From NCBI GenBank assembly GCA_965219175.1, contig CBDCNI010000001.1, positions 2,728,001-2,792,000 on the forward strand: a stretch of 64,000 nt of DNA. Reading direction: 5' to 3'. Positions within the stretch are counted from its first letter, which is position 1; each line of letters opens with the position of its first letter. A model generated the notes under the pieces. The model was not told the origin of the DNA. It was given only the letters and a program-made list of their open reading frames with translations, and ran no database searches. The DNA is from JBBPZK01 sp965219175. Lineage in GTDB: Bacteria; Actinomycetota; Rubrobacteria; Rubrobacterales; Rubrobacteraceae. A program made the translations under genes and the position numbers. Of the stretch, positions 48,799-57,057 are shown piece after piece.

Positions 48799-49371
48799 AT
48801 GACTCAAAGAGGTTTACTCCACGAAGCCGAAGATTTTACCCGCGCGAGGATCTCCCCCAAACGCTACGCTCATACCCTCGGAGTAGCAGACACTGCCGAG
48901 CATCTGGCGACTATCCACGGCCTCGACCCGCAAAGAGCGCGCCTCGCCGCCCTCCTGCACGACGCAGCCAGGGAACTAGAGCCGGAAGACCTTTTGAAGC
49001 TGGCGGAAGAGTGGAACCTGCCCATCGACGAACCTGAAAGGCAGAGCCCGAAGCTGCTGCACGGGCCGGTCGCGGCGGAGATGGCGAAGCGGGAGCTTGG
49101 CATCGGAGACAAGGAGATTCTGGAGGCGGTCCGGGTCCACACTACCGGCAAACCGGGTATGGGATCGCTCGCGTTGGCGCTGTTCGTGGCGGATAAGATC
49201 GAACCGGGCCGCGACTACCCGAGCGTGGAACGGCTCCGGGAGCTCGCTGAACTAGACATCGAAAAAGCCGCCGCTGGAGTCCTCCGGCGCGTCGTCGACT
49301 ACAACAAAGAGCGAGGCACACCGACGCATCCGGCGAGCTTAGAGGCTCTGGAATGGCTTGAGGAGTCCTAG
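48799..49371 (+). CDS. yqeK: YqeK-like HD-domain hydrolase
   Basis: 190 aa from ATG 48799. HD motif residues: RYAHTLGVADTAEHLA (His), AALLHDAARELEPEDL (HD), LLHGPVAAEMA (His) and VRVHTTGKPGMG, FVADKIEPGRDY (final Asp). YqeK cleaves diadenosine tetraphosphate. There is no SD; a -10-like TACAAT (48786-48791) seven bases before the ATG suggests a leaderless mRNA. Its 3' end overlaps the convergent YdjM-like gene by 33 bases. Confidence 0.86.
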   Translation: MTQRGLLHEAEDFTRARISPKRYAHTLGVADTAEHLATIHGLDPQRARLAALLHDAARELEPEDLLKLAEEWNLPIDEPERQSPKLLHGPVAAEMAKRELGIGDKEILEAVRVHTTGKPGMGSLALALFVADKIEPGRDYPSVERLRELAELDIEKAAAGVLRRVVDYNKERGTPTHPASLEALEWLEES

Positions 49372-49920
49372 AATTTCTCGCAGCGCCGGATAGACCATGA
49401 ATACGGCGTAGCCGGTCAGGAGCACCGCCACGAACGCCACGAAGAACTCGACCGTCCCGCCGGAACGGACGCCTCCAGGCAGCAACCGGAACGGTCGGCC
49501 GAGCGGCCAGAGCAGCGGCACGCCACGGGTGTTGAGGGCGTCGGCGAGGAGGTGCGAGGCGTAACCAGCCACGAGGGCCATCAAAACCTCCGGGTGCGAG
49601 CCGGGGATCAGACGAAGGAGCAGGAAGAACAGCGCGACCCCGAGTAGAGAGTGGGTCAGGGTACGATGCCCGACGGCCCGCACGAGCACGAAAGAAGTGG
49701 TCCTGAGCAACCAACTTACGGGGCGGGTGATCGTGTTTAGGATCGGGCTCTTCATCCGGCTGAGACCGTTGCCGAGGCGGCTGCGAGGGTTGTCCACGTC
49801 CGGCAACCAGGCGGCGACGACCGCCAGCGGATAGGCGTATAGAGGCGGCTCCGTCCCCGTGAGGAGCGCGGCCCCGGCGAGGGCTCCGACCCCGAATATG
49901 GCGTGCGTGGTGGCGTTCAT
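49339..49920 (-). CDS. YdjM-like membrane-bound metal-dependent hydrolase
   Basis: 193 aa from ATG 49920. Motifs: MNATTHAIFGVGALAG, AAWLPDVDNPRSRLG (metal-binding Asp pair), VGHRTLTHSLLGVALFFLLL (HRTLTHS signature) and YASHLLADALNTRGVPLLWP. Four membrane helices. The family is annotated as inner-membrane hydrolase (LexA-regulated in E. coli); its substrate is unknown. Longer upstream frame lacks similarity. Confidence 0.84.
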   Translation of the reverse strand: MNATTHAIFGVGALAGAALLTGTEPPLYAYPLAVVAAWLPDVDNPRSRLGNGLSRMKSPILNTITRPVSWLLRTTSFVLVRAVGHRTLTHSLLGVALFFLLLRLIPGSHPEVLMALVAGYASHLLADALNTRGVPLLWPLGRPFRLLPGGVRSGGTVEFFVAFVAVLLTGYAVFMVYPALREILGLLKPFQSL

Positions 49921-50033
49921 CCGGGAGCAGTCTAGCAACTTCGAGCCCGGCGAGAGGATGGGATGCCCGATATTATCGACGTGAGTGCAACGTGCGAGTG
50001 TGCAACGAGCTAAAACTAGAACGAGGAAGTGGA

Positions 50034-50609
50034 GTGTCGAAAGACCATATCGAAGCGCGTCTCCAGGAAGTCCTGATCGGAGGCATCGAGACACCGAGTA
50101 TTATCGTCGTGGACTACGATCGCGCTTGGCCCGAGCGATTCCACCAGGAAGCGGAGCGTATATGGACGGCGCTCGGTGGAACCGTCCGGGGGATCGAACA
50201 CATCGGCTCCACATCGGTTCCGGACCTCGCAGCCAAACCAATAGTAGATATCCTACTCGTAGTCGAAGACTCCGGCGACGAAGCCTCCTACGCGCCAGCC
50301 CTAGAGAAGGCAGGCTACATCTTACGAGTCCGCGAAAAGGACTTCCACGAGCACCGGATGTTCAGGACCGCCGCGAAGGACGTTCACGTCCACGTCTACT
50401 CACCAGACTCGCCGGAGATAGATCGCTACCTACTGCTGCGAGACCGCCTGCGTGTGAACAAAGAGGACCGCAAACTCTACGCCCGGACCAAACGCGAATT
50501 AGCGGAGAGAGACTGGCCGAGCATGCAACACTACGCCGAAGCTAAAACAGAGATCATAGAAGAGATCCTGGTCAGGGCAGCCAAGGCACGCTCTTCGCAA
50601 AGCGTCTAA
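50034..50609 (+). CDS. GrpB-family nucleotidyltransferase-fold protein (UPF0157)
   Basis: 191 aa from GTG 50034 (GAGGAAG upstream). Family signatures: VVDYDRAWPERFHQEAERIW, GIEHIGSTSVPDLAAKPIVD and the DRYLLLRDRLRVN stretch near RTAAKDVHVHVYS. The GSTSVPGLxAKPxxD motif is a minimal nucleotidyltransferase site. No biochemical role is established for most members. It stands alone here. Confidence 0.86.
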   Translation: MSKDHIEARLQEVLIGGIETPSIIVVDYDRAWPERFHQEAERIWTALGGTVRGIEHIGSTSVPDLAAKPIVDILLVVEDSGDEASYAPALEKAGYILRVREKDFHEHRMFRTAAKDVHVHVYSPDSPEIDRYLLLRDRLRVNKEDRKLYARTKRELAERDWPSMQHYAEAKTEIIEEILVRAAKARSSQSV

Positions 50610-50636
50610 CACTTTCACGTTCCTGGTGGACAAGCC

Positions 50637-51215
50637 CTAACCCGAAGAGGCCCGAACCATCGCCTTTTTCGAGTCTCTTGCAAAGCGCTTCTGGAGAAGT
50701 CGGGAGGCCGGGTAGCCGACCTGCGCCAGAGGATGTTTCGGTCGGGAGAAAGCGTAGATGTCGTAGTAGACGCCGTCGCTTTTATGGTCCCATTCGATTG
50801 TGAAGCGCTCTTCGCCCCGTTCGCCGTGCTCGGGGAGCGTGCCGTAGGCGAAGCCGTAGCGCCGGAGGTTGCCGTTTTGTTCGTCCTCGATCAGGTACAC
50901 CACGCGGCAGGCGTTGAGCGACCAGAAACCATAGTGCCGGGCGAGCACGCCGACCGTCTGCCCCATCTCCGGCGGTCCAGGCGCCACCGCCCGCACCCAA
51001 CCGAGGTCGAACATCTTCCAATTTTGCAGAGCCTCCACCGCCCGGACGAACGTCTCTTCGCCACTCCCGAGCCTCACCCGGTTGTGGTCGACGGTGTAAT
51101 TGGCGGGCGCTCCTTCTCTGGAGGCCCCGACCTCTGGATAAGAGAGCGGTGTGCCTCGTTGGGCGCTCAGGAACTCGCGGACGTAGCTTTCGGAGGGCTC
51201 TCTCAGCAGCAGCAC
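50637..51215 (-). CDS. DUF1990-family protein
   Basis: 192 aa from GTG 51215, 7 bases after dut with GATGAGG as SD. Typical DUF1990 segments: PLSYPEVGAS, VRLGSGEETFVRAVEALQNW, MFDLGWVRA, LARHYGFWSLNACRVVYLIE, and RFTIEWDHKSDGVYYDIYAF. START-like lipid-binding fold is expected; function unknown. Forms an operon with dut. Confidence 0.85.
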   Translation of the reverse strand: MLLLREPSESYVREFLSAQRGTPLSYPEVGASREGAPANYTVDHNRVRLGSGEETFVRAVEALQNWKMFDLGWVRAVAPGPPEMGQTVGVLARHYGFWSLNACRVVYLIEDEQNGNLRRYGFAYGTLPEHGERGEERFTIEWDHKSDGVYYDIYAFSRPKHPLAQVGYPASRLLQKRFARDSKKAMVRASSG

Positions 51216-51222
51216 GAAAGCC

Positions 51223-51663
51223 TCATCCCGAGCCCGAGGAGCCGAATCCGCCCTCTCCCCTGCCGTCAGCTCCGGCTTCGAGCAACTCGACCTCGACGAA
51301 CTCCGCCGCCCCGGCCCGTACAAGGACGAGTTGGGCGATCCTCATCCCTATTTCGACCTCGAAAGTCTCCTCCCAATCGTGGTTTATGAGAGGCACGCGA
51401 AGCTCGCCCCGGTAGCCGGAGTCTATGAGACCCGGAGCGTTGATGAGCGAAATCCCATGCCTTACGGCGAGTCCGCTGCGCGGCAGCACGAGCCCTGCGT
51501 AGCCCTTGAGGATAGCGACCGAAATTCCGGTCCCCACCACGGCACGCTCCCCCGGTCCCAGGCTCAGGCTCTCGACCGAACGCAGGTCGTAGCCGGCGTC
51601 CCCAGCGTGCGCCCTCGTGGGCTCGCGGGCTTCGGGAACGAGCCGCCGGAAGGGAACTTTCAT
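51223..51663 (-). CDS. dut: dUTP diphosphatase
   Basis: 146 aa from ATG 51663. Trimeric dUTPase motifs in order: AGDAGYDLRS (1), PRSGLAVRHGISL (2), GLIDSGYRGELRVPLINHD (3, with the catalytic Asp), RIAQLVLVRA (4) and the C-terminal GRGEGGFGSSG arm (5). It keeps uracil out of DNA and supplies dUMP; thyX is further along the window. The frame is open 66 codons upstream with no similarity. Confidence 0.94.
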   Translation of the reverse strand: MKVPFRRLVPEAREPTRAHAGDAGYDLRSVESLSLGPGERAVVGTGISVAILKGYAGLVLPRSGLAVRHGISLINAPGLIDSGYRGELRVPLINHDWEETFEVEIGMRIAQLVLVRAGAAEFVEVELLEAGADGRGEGGFGSSGSG

Positions 51664-51966
51664 AGACGCGTAGGACGAGGAACAGGCTTCAGATGTGTCA
51701 TAAGCTCCGCTAATCTTAGCATGAGCCAGGAAGCTCTCTTCCAACTTCAGACCAAAAGAGCGGAGATCTCTTTGAACACGGAACAGATCTCCGAACAAAC
51801 TTTCATGCTCCCCTGTCCGCGTGTTGATCTCAAGCCGACTCGAAGCTGGGCACGCATACATTGGATGGACGTTACTGTACGCTATTGAGGAACGAAGCCG
51901 GAACTTCTTCGAAGACTACGCCGTGCGTACACTCCACACTCGTGCGACATGCGCGTCGAAGGATCG
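51664..51966. other. Non-coding gap between dut and tetR, with a 9-bp inverted repeat
   Basis: 303 bases, presumably the dut promoter and the tetR 3' end. CGGAGATCT (51761-51769) and AGATCTCCG (51785-51793) are perfect complements with 15 bases between. No gene or T tract recognised. Confidence 0.5.
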
Positions 51967-52581
51967 CTAACTGCGGACCGCAGCAACCGCCAGGTCGAAG
52001 AGTATGGCGGGGTCTGCCTGGCCTTCGCTGCGGGTCCAAGCCTCATTTGCCACGTCCAGGCACGTCAGGGCGCAAGCAACGATCGCCTGCGCCCGTAGAT
52101 CTGGTGCGTCGCTAGACGTGCCGCCGGTCCCCTCCTCCAGACGCTTCTGGATGTTCGGCACTAGAAGCTCCTGCCACCGCAATTGCTTCTCCAGGTGACC
52201 GGCGCGCAGCGAGGGAGTCCCGTAGAGCATCTTCGAGAGCTTGAGGTTCCTCTCAGGCGAGTATTCGGGGTCGAGGATGAGCGACTCGAAGGCGGCCCGC
52301 AGCGCCTCCCACGGTGGCTCACTCGCCGGGCGAGCTTCAAGCGCGTCCCTCACAACTATCCCCGCCTCCACGAGGTAGCCGAGGATGATGTCTTCTTTCG
52401 TGCCGAAGTAGCGGAACAGAGAGCGCCGAGAGATACCAGCCTCGTTGGCGATCTGCTCCATCGTGGTAGCGTCGAAACCCCGCCCTAGGAACAAACGCAT
52501 GGCGGTGCCACCGATCTCGGCCTGCACCGCCCGGCGGGTGCGCTCCCGTAATCCCGAAGAACTGTAGTTACGAACATCCAT
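51967..52581 (-). CDS. TetR-family transcriptional regulator
   Basis: 204 aa from ATG 52581. N-terminal HTH at about 12-60: RRAVQAEIGGTAMRLFLGRG, FDATTMEQIANEAGISRRSL and FRYFGTKEDIILGYLVE. The ligand domain is a short helical one; a homologue-level ligand cannot be assigned. Divergent from an SDR gene, with repeated motifs between, so it probably represses that gene and itself. Confidence 0.9.
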   Translation of the reverse strand: MDVRNYSSSGLRERTRRAVQAEIGGTAMRLFLGRGFDATTMEQIANEAGISRRSLFRYFGTKEDIILGYLVEAGIVVRDALEARPASEPPWEALRAAFESLILDPEYSPERNLKLSKMLYGTPSLRAGHLEKQLRWQELLVPNIQKRLEEGTGGTSSDAPDLRAQAIVACALTCLDVANEAWTRSEGQADPAILFDLAVAAVRS

Positions 52582-52591
52582 GAGATCCAGT

Positions 52592-52672
52592 CTACCATAT
52601 CTTGCACGCAGTACCTTATTGACACTCGGTAACATACGCAGTACCATATTGGCATGCAGTGACAAAATTGTC
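52592..52672. promoter_or_regulatory. Repeated operator-like motifs between tetR and the SDR gene
   Basis: CGCAGTACCTTATTGACA (52607-52624) and CGCAGTACCATATTGGCA (52637-52654) are direct repeats with two mismatches, 30 bases apart. A partial third copy, ACCATAT, begins at 52593. GACAA-AA-TTGTC (52661-52672) is a separate perfect dyad. Position suits TetR autoregulation. Confidence 0.6.
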
Positions 52673-52719
52673 GTGTGATGCAAGGAAGCGATCCAACCAC
52701 AATCCCTGAAGGAGGAGCT

Positions 52720-53520
52720 ATGAGTACCATCGACTACAGCAAGCAGACCACCATCGTCACCGGCGCCAGTTCCGGCATCGGAGTCGAGTTCGCGCGTGAG
52801 TTCGCCCGGCGGGGATCGGATGTGGTGCTCGTCGCCCGACGACTGGACCGTCTTGAGAAGCTGGCCGCCGAACTCACCTCTACTTATGGTGTCCAGGCCA
52901 CGGCGATACCGCTGGACCTAAGCCTGCCCGAAGCGGGGCGGACGCTGGTGGAGGAGGTGGAGAGTCGCGGAATCAGTGTGACGAGCCTCGTCAACAATGC
53001 GGGTTTTGGGACCTTCGGGCCGTTTCACGCCGAGGACCCGGGTCGTCTGCGGGAGGAGATTAACGTCAACGTCGCCAGCGTTGTCGATATCAGCCGGGCG
53101 TTTATCGAGCGGCTGCGCGCAAGCGGTAACGGGGTATTGATCAACGTCGCGAGCATGGCAGCATACCAGCCCATACCCAATATGGCCGTGTACGCGGCGA
53201 CGAAGGCGTTCGTTTTGAGCTTCACCGAGGCTCTGTGGCAGGAGTCCCTCGGCACTGGGCTTCGGGTGCTCTTGGTATCTCCCGGTGCTACCCGCACCGA
53301 GTTCAACGACGTCCTCGCCACGGAGGAGGCAGCCAGCGGCGCTTCCTTTCAAACGCCGCAACAAGTGGTGGAGACGGCGCTTCGGACGCTCGACCGGCGC
53401 ATGCCGCCGCCCAGCGTCGTCTCGGGCCGGATGAACCGCGTTATGTCGAACGCGGCCCGGCTGCTGAGCCGACGGCGTGCGGTATTGGTCGCGGCGTCCA
53501 TGACGAAGACCAACGACTAG
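52720..53520 (+). CDS. Short-chain dehydrogenase/reductase (SDR)
   Basis: 266 aa from ATG 52720 with GAAGGAGGA as SD. Cofactor motif TGASSGIG, then VARRLDRLEKL (Arg residues favour NADP), NNAGFGTFG, catalytic Ser in NVASMAAYQP and YAATK (Tyr, Lys). Substrate unknown. The regulator is the divergent TetR protein. The TAG stop lies in the CTAG duplicated by the IS element immediately downstream. Confidence 0.92.
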   Translation: MSTIDYSKQTTIVTGASSGIGVEFAREFARRGSDVVLVARRLDRLEKLAAELTSTYGVQATAIPLDLSLPEAGRTLVEEVESRGISVTSLVNNAGFGTFGPFHAEDPGRLREEINVNVASVVDISRAFIERLRASGNGVLINVASMAAYQPIPNMAVYAATKAFVLSFTEALWQESLGTGLRVLLVSPGATRTEFNDVLATEEAASGASFQTPQQVVETALRTLDRRMPPPSVVSGRMNRVMSNAARLLSRRRAVLVAASMTKTND

Positions 53521-54493
53521 ATGTCTGTTGCGTGGATTGACGATAGAACAGGGACCATCCGACCCCTCGACGAAAGGAACCTCGGATGGTCCAAATACAG
53601 CATACTCCGGCCTCGCCGTCCCTGGAAGAGGCGATCATCGTACTGTTCTACCTCATAGACGACGCTTACGAGCGACTCAACCCCGAAGGGAGACGCTACA
53701 CAGCGCTCGAGAAGCTCTCGGACTCGGAGATCATAACCCTTGCACTCTTCCAGCAGCTTAGAGGCGTGGAGTCCGAACGGTCTTTCCTGCGCGACACCGG
53801 GCGGTTTTTCTCGCACCTGTTTCCCGGCGTGGTGGGTCTTGCGCCTCTTCGTCTTTCCATCGCCGGATGAGGAAGCTCAGGCGCTTTTTGGAGCCCCTGC
53901 GCCGCTCTATCCTGCCCGAGTTGATCGGCGATCCCGAGACTCTCATTGTCGACTCGACGCTGCTTTCGGTGTTGCACCCTCGTCAGGTCAACCAATCGGC
54001 CGGGTTCGACGGGGCGGCGTGGGTTAGATGGGGCTCCTTCGCTCTCTACGGGGTGAAGCTGCACCTTATCTGCGCCACCAACCGCATTCCCATCTCCCAC
54101 GAGCTTACCGCGGCCAACATAGCGGACGTGCTCCTCGTGCGCGAACTCCTGGCCGAGACCGGATTGGAGGCTGCAGTTGTCCGCAGGCTTTTGGGAGATT
54201 TGGCCTATCGCAGTGGCGAGTTGGAGGAAGAATTGGCTGGACGCAGTATCTTGCTGGCGAGCGAAAAGGCCGACAGACGTCCACCGATACGCCAGCAGGT
54301 GGAAGTGTGCTTCGCGATTCTCAAGCGTGTCTTCGGGATGGGTGGGACTCTGGCCAAGACACTCACGGGTTTGGTCACCAGGGTTGCGGCCAAGGTGGCA
54401 GCCTACACCTACGCTTGCTATGTCAACCGGCTCTTCGGGAGGCCGCAGGGACACATCAAGGAGTTGTGGGCCTGACATCCTCGCAACACTCAT
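53521..54493 (+). mobile_element. IS5-like insertion sequence, 973 bp
   Basis: Imperfect terminal inverted repeats: ATGTCTGTTGCGTGGAT (53521-53537) and, as complement of 54477-54493, ATGAGTGTTGCGAGGAT (14 of 17 match). Direct repeats CTAG flank it at 53517-53520 and 54494-54497. A 4-bp CTAG (YTAR) target fits the IS5 group. The interior carries one transposase in two overlapping frames. Confidence 0.8.
53586..54475 (+). CDS. DDE transposase in two overlapping frames (frameshifted or translationally coupled)
   Basis: Frame A 53586-53870 (94 aa) and frame B 53867-54475 (202 aa) overlap by ATGA. Frame A holds the N-terminal part (LYLIDDAYERLNPEGRRYTA-like opening, VESERSFLRDTGRFFSHLFPG). Frame B has the catalytic core: LIVDSTLLSVLHPRQV (Asp), GVKLHLICATNRIPISHELT, LLGDLAYRSGELEEEL (Asp) and RQQVEVCFAILKRVFGMG (Glu). 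The reading SSFHRRMRKLRRFLEP just before frame B's ATG is in frame B, so a shift near 53840 joins the two. Whether that is programmed or a mutation cannot be said. Confidence 0.8.
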
Positions 54494-54497
54494 CTAG

Positions 54498-54768
54498 AGG
54501 CATCGATCGGCGTGCCGCGTTATTTGTCGCTATCGTTGTCGCTACCAGCGAAACCAACGCCCGCCGACTGCAACCGTTTGCGCTGATTATCCGATATAAC
54601 CAGTGCTGAATACAGGTTCGAGCGGGAGACTTTATTTCCGAGGCGCGCTCCATTCTCTCGACCCAGGAGGACACGATTCGGTCGTCCAAGCAGAGCAGCG
54701 TGCTGTTGGAGTCCAACGCAAGCCGGAGGTCCCGATTCACGCGTACCTCCAGGTGCTATTCTTAGCTC
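54498..54768. other. Gap between the IS5-like element and metG
   Basis: 271 bases holding the metG promoter region. No T-box features (no GGTGG-ACCGCG antiterminator) and no recognisable gene; short frames on both strands have no family resemblance. Confidence 0.5.
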
Positions 54769-56502
54769 ATGGATGAGACGAGAAAAGAGCGTTACCTGGT
54801 CACCTCGGCGCTGCCTTATGCTAATGGGGCGCTGCACGTCGGGCAGATAGTCGGGGCTTATTTGCCGGCGGACGTGTTCGTGCGGTTTTTGCGGGCGCGG
54901 GGGGAGGACGTGGTCTACGTCTGCGGCACCGACGAGCATGGCGTCCCGATCACGCTTACCGCCGAGCGCGAAGGTAAGGACCCTAAAGAAGTGGTGGACT
55001 ACTGGTGGGCGCACATGAAGGAGACTTTCGAGCGCTTCGACATCTCCTTCGATAACTTCTCGCGCACCTCGACGCCCTTGCACGCGGAGAACACCCAGCT
55101 CTTCTACCGAAAGCTCAAGGAGGGCGGGTACATCTCCGAGGCCGAGAGCAAGCAGATGTACAGCCCGACGGAGGGCCGTTTCCTGCCCGACCGCTACGTC
55201 GAGGGGACGTGCCCGGTCTGTGGTTATAAGGAGGCGAGGGGCGACCAGTGCGACAACTGCGGCTCCTGGTACGAGGCTTACGAGCTGATCGAACCACACT
55301 CAAAGGTCACGGGCGGGCCGGCGGAGGTGCGGGAGACCACTCATCTGTACCTGGATCTACCGAAGTTCTCCGACCGCTTGAGGGAGTATGTAGGCGGCCA
55401 GGATCACTGGCGCTCGTCCGTCAAGAACTTCATCCTCGGCATCATAGACGGCGGGCTCGAAAAGCGGCCCATCACCCGCGACATCCAGTGGGGCGTTCCC
55501 GTGCCCGAGCCGGGCTTCGAGGACAAGCGTTTCTACGTCTGGTTCGACGCCTGCATCGGCTACGTCTCCTCGACGATGGAGTGGGCCGAGAACGTCGGGG
55601 AGCCGGACAGGTGGCGGGAGTATTGGCAGGAACCGGGCACTAAGCTCATCCACTTTATCGGGAAAGACAATACGGTTTTCCACACCACGATCTGGCCCGC
55701 GCAGCTTATGGGAGCAGCCGAAGACGGCGAGGAACCTTTCATCCTCCCGTACAACGTGCCGGCCAACGAGTTCATGAACCTTGAGGTCGTCGTGGACGGC
55801 GAGCGGCGCGGGATGCAGATGTCCACGAGCCGCAACCTGGCCGTGTGGCTGCACGAAGCCCTCGACCGCTTCCCGGCCGACCCTTTGAGGTTCTACCTGG
55901 CCTCGACGCTGCCAGAGACCGGGGACGTAAACTTCTCCTGGCGCGAGTTCCAGGTACGGGTGAACTCCGACCTGATCGGCAACCTAGCCAACTACGCTAA
56001 CCGGACCCTTTCTTTCATCGGGAAATACTTCGAAGGTGAAGTTAAGCGCCCGGAAAATCTCCCGGATGACGCCCTCGAAGTCTTCGAGGATTTCCGGGAG
56101 ATAGAGGCTCGCTACGAGGCGAAGATGCTCGCTCCCAGGCCGCGCGAGGCTTTCGGGGAGTTGATGGCGCTCGGCAAGCGGGCGAACCGTTTTTTCGACG
56201 CCTCGGCCCCGTGGAAGAGCCGCAAGGACGACCCGGAACAGGCAGCAGCTACGCTGTACGTCTGCTCGGCGCTGCTCGGCTCAATCGCCTACCATGCGGC
56301 TCCCTTCATACCGGAGGCAATCGAGCGACTCCAGGGGTTCTTCGACGGTCCCGTAGCCAGGATCACGGATTTGGAGCTTCCCGACTCCTACCGGACCTCT
56401 GGTGCGGAGCCTCTATTCAAGCGGATCGAAGACGAAGCCGTAGCCGCTGCCGAAGAGCAGTTGTCGCGGGCGCTGCGCGGAGAGCCGGACGACGCAGCGT
56501 AA
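54769..56502 (+). CDS. metG: Methionyl-tRNA synthetase
   Basis: 577 aa. Class I signature HVGQ (residues 23-26) in ALPYANGALHVGQIVGAY, a zinc knuckle CPVCGYKEARGDQCDNCG, WFDACIGYVSSTMEWAE, HFIGKDNTVFHTTIWPAQLMG (two adjoining parts) and a KMSKS-loop variant MQMSTSRNLAVW. The loop form and Zn site are the 'MetRS1/archaeal-like' subtype. Ends with the anticodon-binding domain; no C-terminal dimerisation domain. Confidence 0.94.
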   Translation: MDETRKERYLVTSALPYANGALHVGQIVGAYLPADVFVRFLRARGEDVVYVCGTDEHGVPITLTAEREGKDPKEVVDYWWAHMKETFERFDISFDNFSRTSTPLHAENTQLFYRKLKEGGYISEAESKQMYSPTEGRFLPDRYVEGTCPVCGYKEARGDQCDNCGSWYEAYELIEPHSKVTGGPAEVRETTHLYLDLPKFSDRLREYVGGQDHWRSSVKNFILGIIDGGLEKRPITRDIQWGVPVPEPGFEDKRFYVWFDACIGYVSSTMEWAENVGEPDRWREYWQEPGTKLIHFIGKDNTVFHTTIWPAQLMGAAEDGEEPFILPYNVPANEFMNLEVVVDGERRGMQMSTSRNLAVWLHEALDRFPADPLRFYLASTLPETGDVNFSWREFQVRVNSDLIGNLANYANRTLSFIGKYFEGEVKRPENLPDDALEVFEDFREIEARYEAKMLAPRPREAFGELMALGKRANRFFDASAPWKSRKDDPEQAAATLYVCSALLGSIAYHAAPFIPEAIERLQGFFDGPVARITDLELPDSYRTSGAEPLFKRIEDEAVAAAEEQLSRALRGEPDDAA

Positions 56503-56506
56503 TCCA

Positions 56507-56848
56507 GGGGACGGAGAGGAAGAGTTCGAGAGACTGCTAGAAGCGCTGGCGCGTTCCGGGGAGCTACGTCCTTTTCGGGAACTTACACGACCGCTGGAAG
56601 CCCAGGACCGCGAGCGTGGCAGCGACCTGATACGGACCCTTTCGGTCTACTTCGCCGCCAACGCCAACGCCAGCGAGGCGGCGGATCGGCTCTTTCTGCA
56701 CCGAAACAGCCTCCGTTACAGGCTGGAGCGCGTGAAGGAGCTTACTGGGCTAAACTTGAACGACGACCGGGTCAGGCTCGCCCTGCAGCTCGGTCTGTTG
56801 GCGATTCGAGAAGAGAGGAGCACGGACGATGAAGATAAGCACCCGTAA
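56507..56848 (+). pseudogene. Remnant of a PucR/CdaR-type regulator (C-terminal HTH only)
   Basis: A frame open from a TAG at 56441 to TAA 56848 contains the PucR C-terminal HTH: TLSVYFAANANASEAADRLF and LHRNSLRYRLERVKELTGLN, then RVRLALQLGLLAIREE. No ATG, GTG or TTG precedes the HTH in this frame, and the N-terminal sensor half of a normal (350 aa or more) protein is missing; metG occupies that place. It overlaps the mop start by 20 bases. Either a 5'-truncated relic or a small product started at a non-standard codon and coupled to metG. Confidence 0.7.
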
Positions 56849-57050
56849 CCGGCTGCCAGGCACCGTAACCGAGGTGACGAAAGGCGAGGCGGCGGCCAAA
56901 GTCTCCCTGCAAGTCGGAGACAACCACATAGTCGCGCTTATCACCCGCGAGAGCGCCGACGAGTTGGAGCTCGAAGTCGGCCAGCAAGTGACGGCCCTCG
57001 TGAAGGCCACCGACGTTATGGTCCTTACCGAAGACGGAGACGTAGCCTGA
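56829..57050 (+). CDS. mop: Mop-domain molybdate-binding protein (molbindin/TOBE)
   Basis: 73 aa. Single Mop/TOBE domain: ISTRNRLPGTVTEVTKGEAA, AKVSLQVGDNHIVALITRES, VGQQVTALVKATDVMV. Stores molybdate as an oligomer. SD GAGAGGAG about 9 bases before the ATG lies in the end of the PucR remnant frame. Convergent with modAB (8 bases between stops), fitting a molybdenum locus. Confidence 0.9.
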   Translation: MKISTRNRLPGTVTEVTKGEAAAKVSLQVGDNHIVALITRESADELELEVGQQVTALVKATDVMVLTEDGDVA

Positions 57051-57057
57051 CAGGCTT

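Noticed and set aside
54456..54740. Short minus-strand frames between the IS element and metG (DSNSTLLCLDDRIV...)
   Set aside because: No recognisable domain or start signal, and the region is short and flanks an insertion; insufficient to call a gene.
54498..54768. T-box riboswitch for metG
   Set aside because: No specifier/antiterminator elements such as the GGTGG-ACCGCG block.
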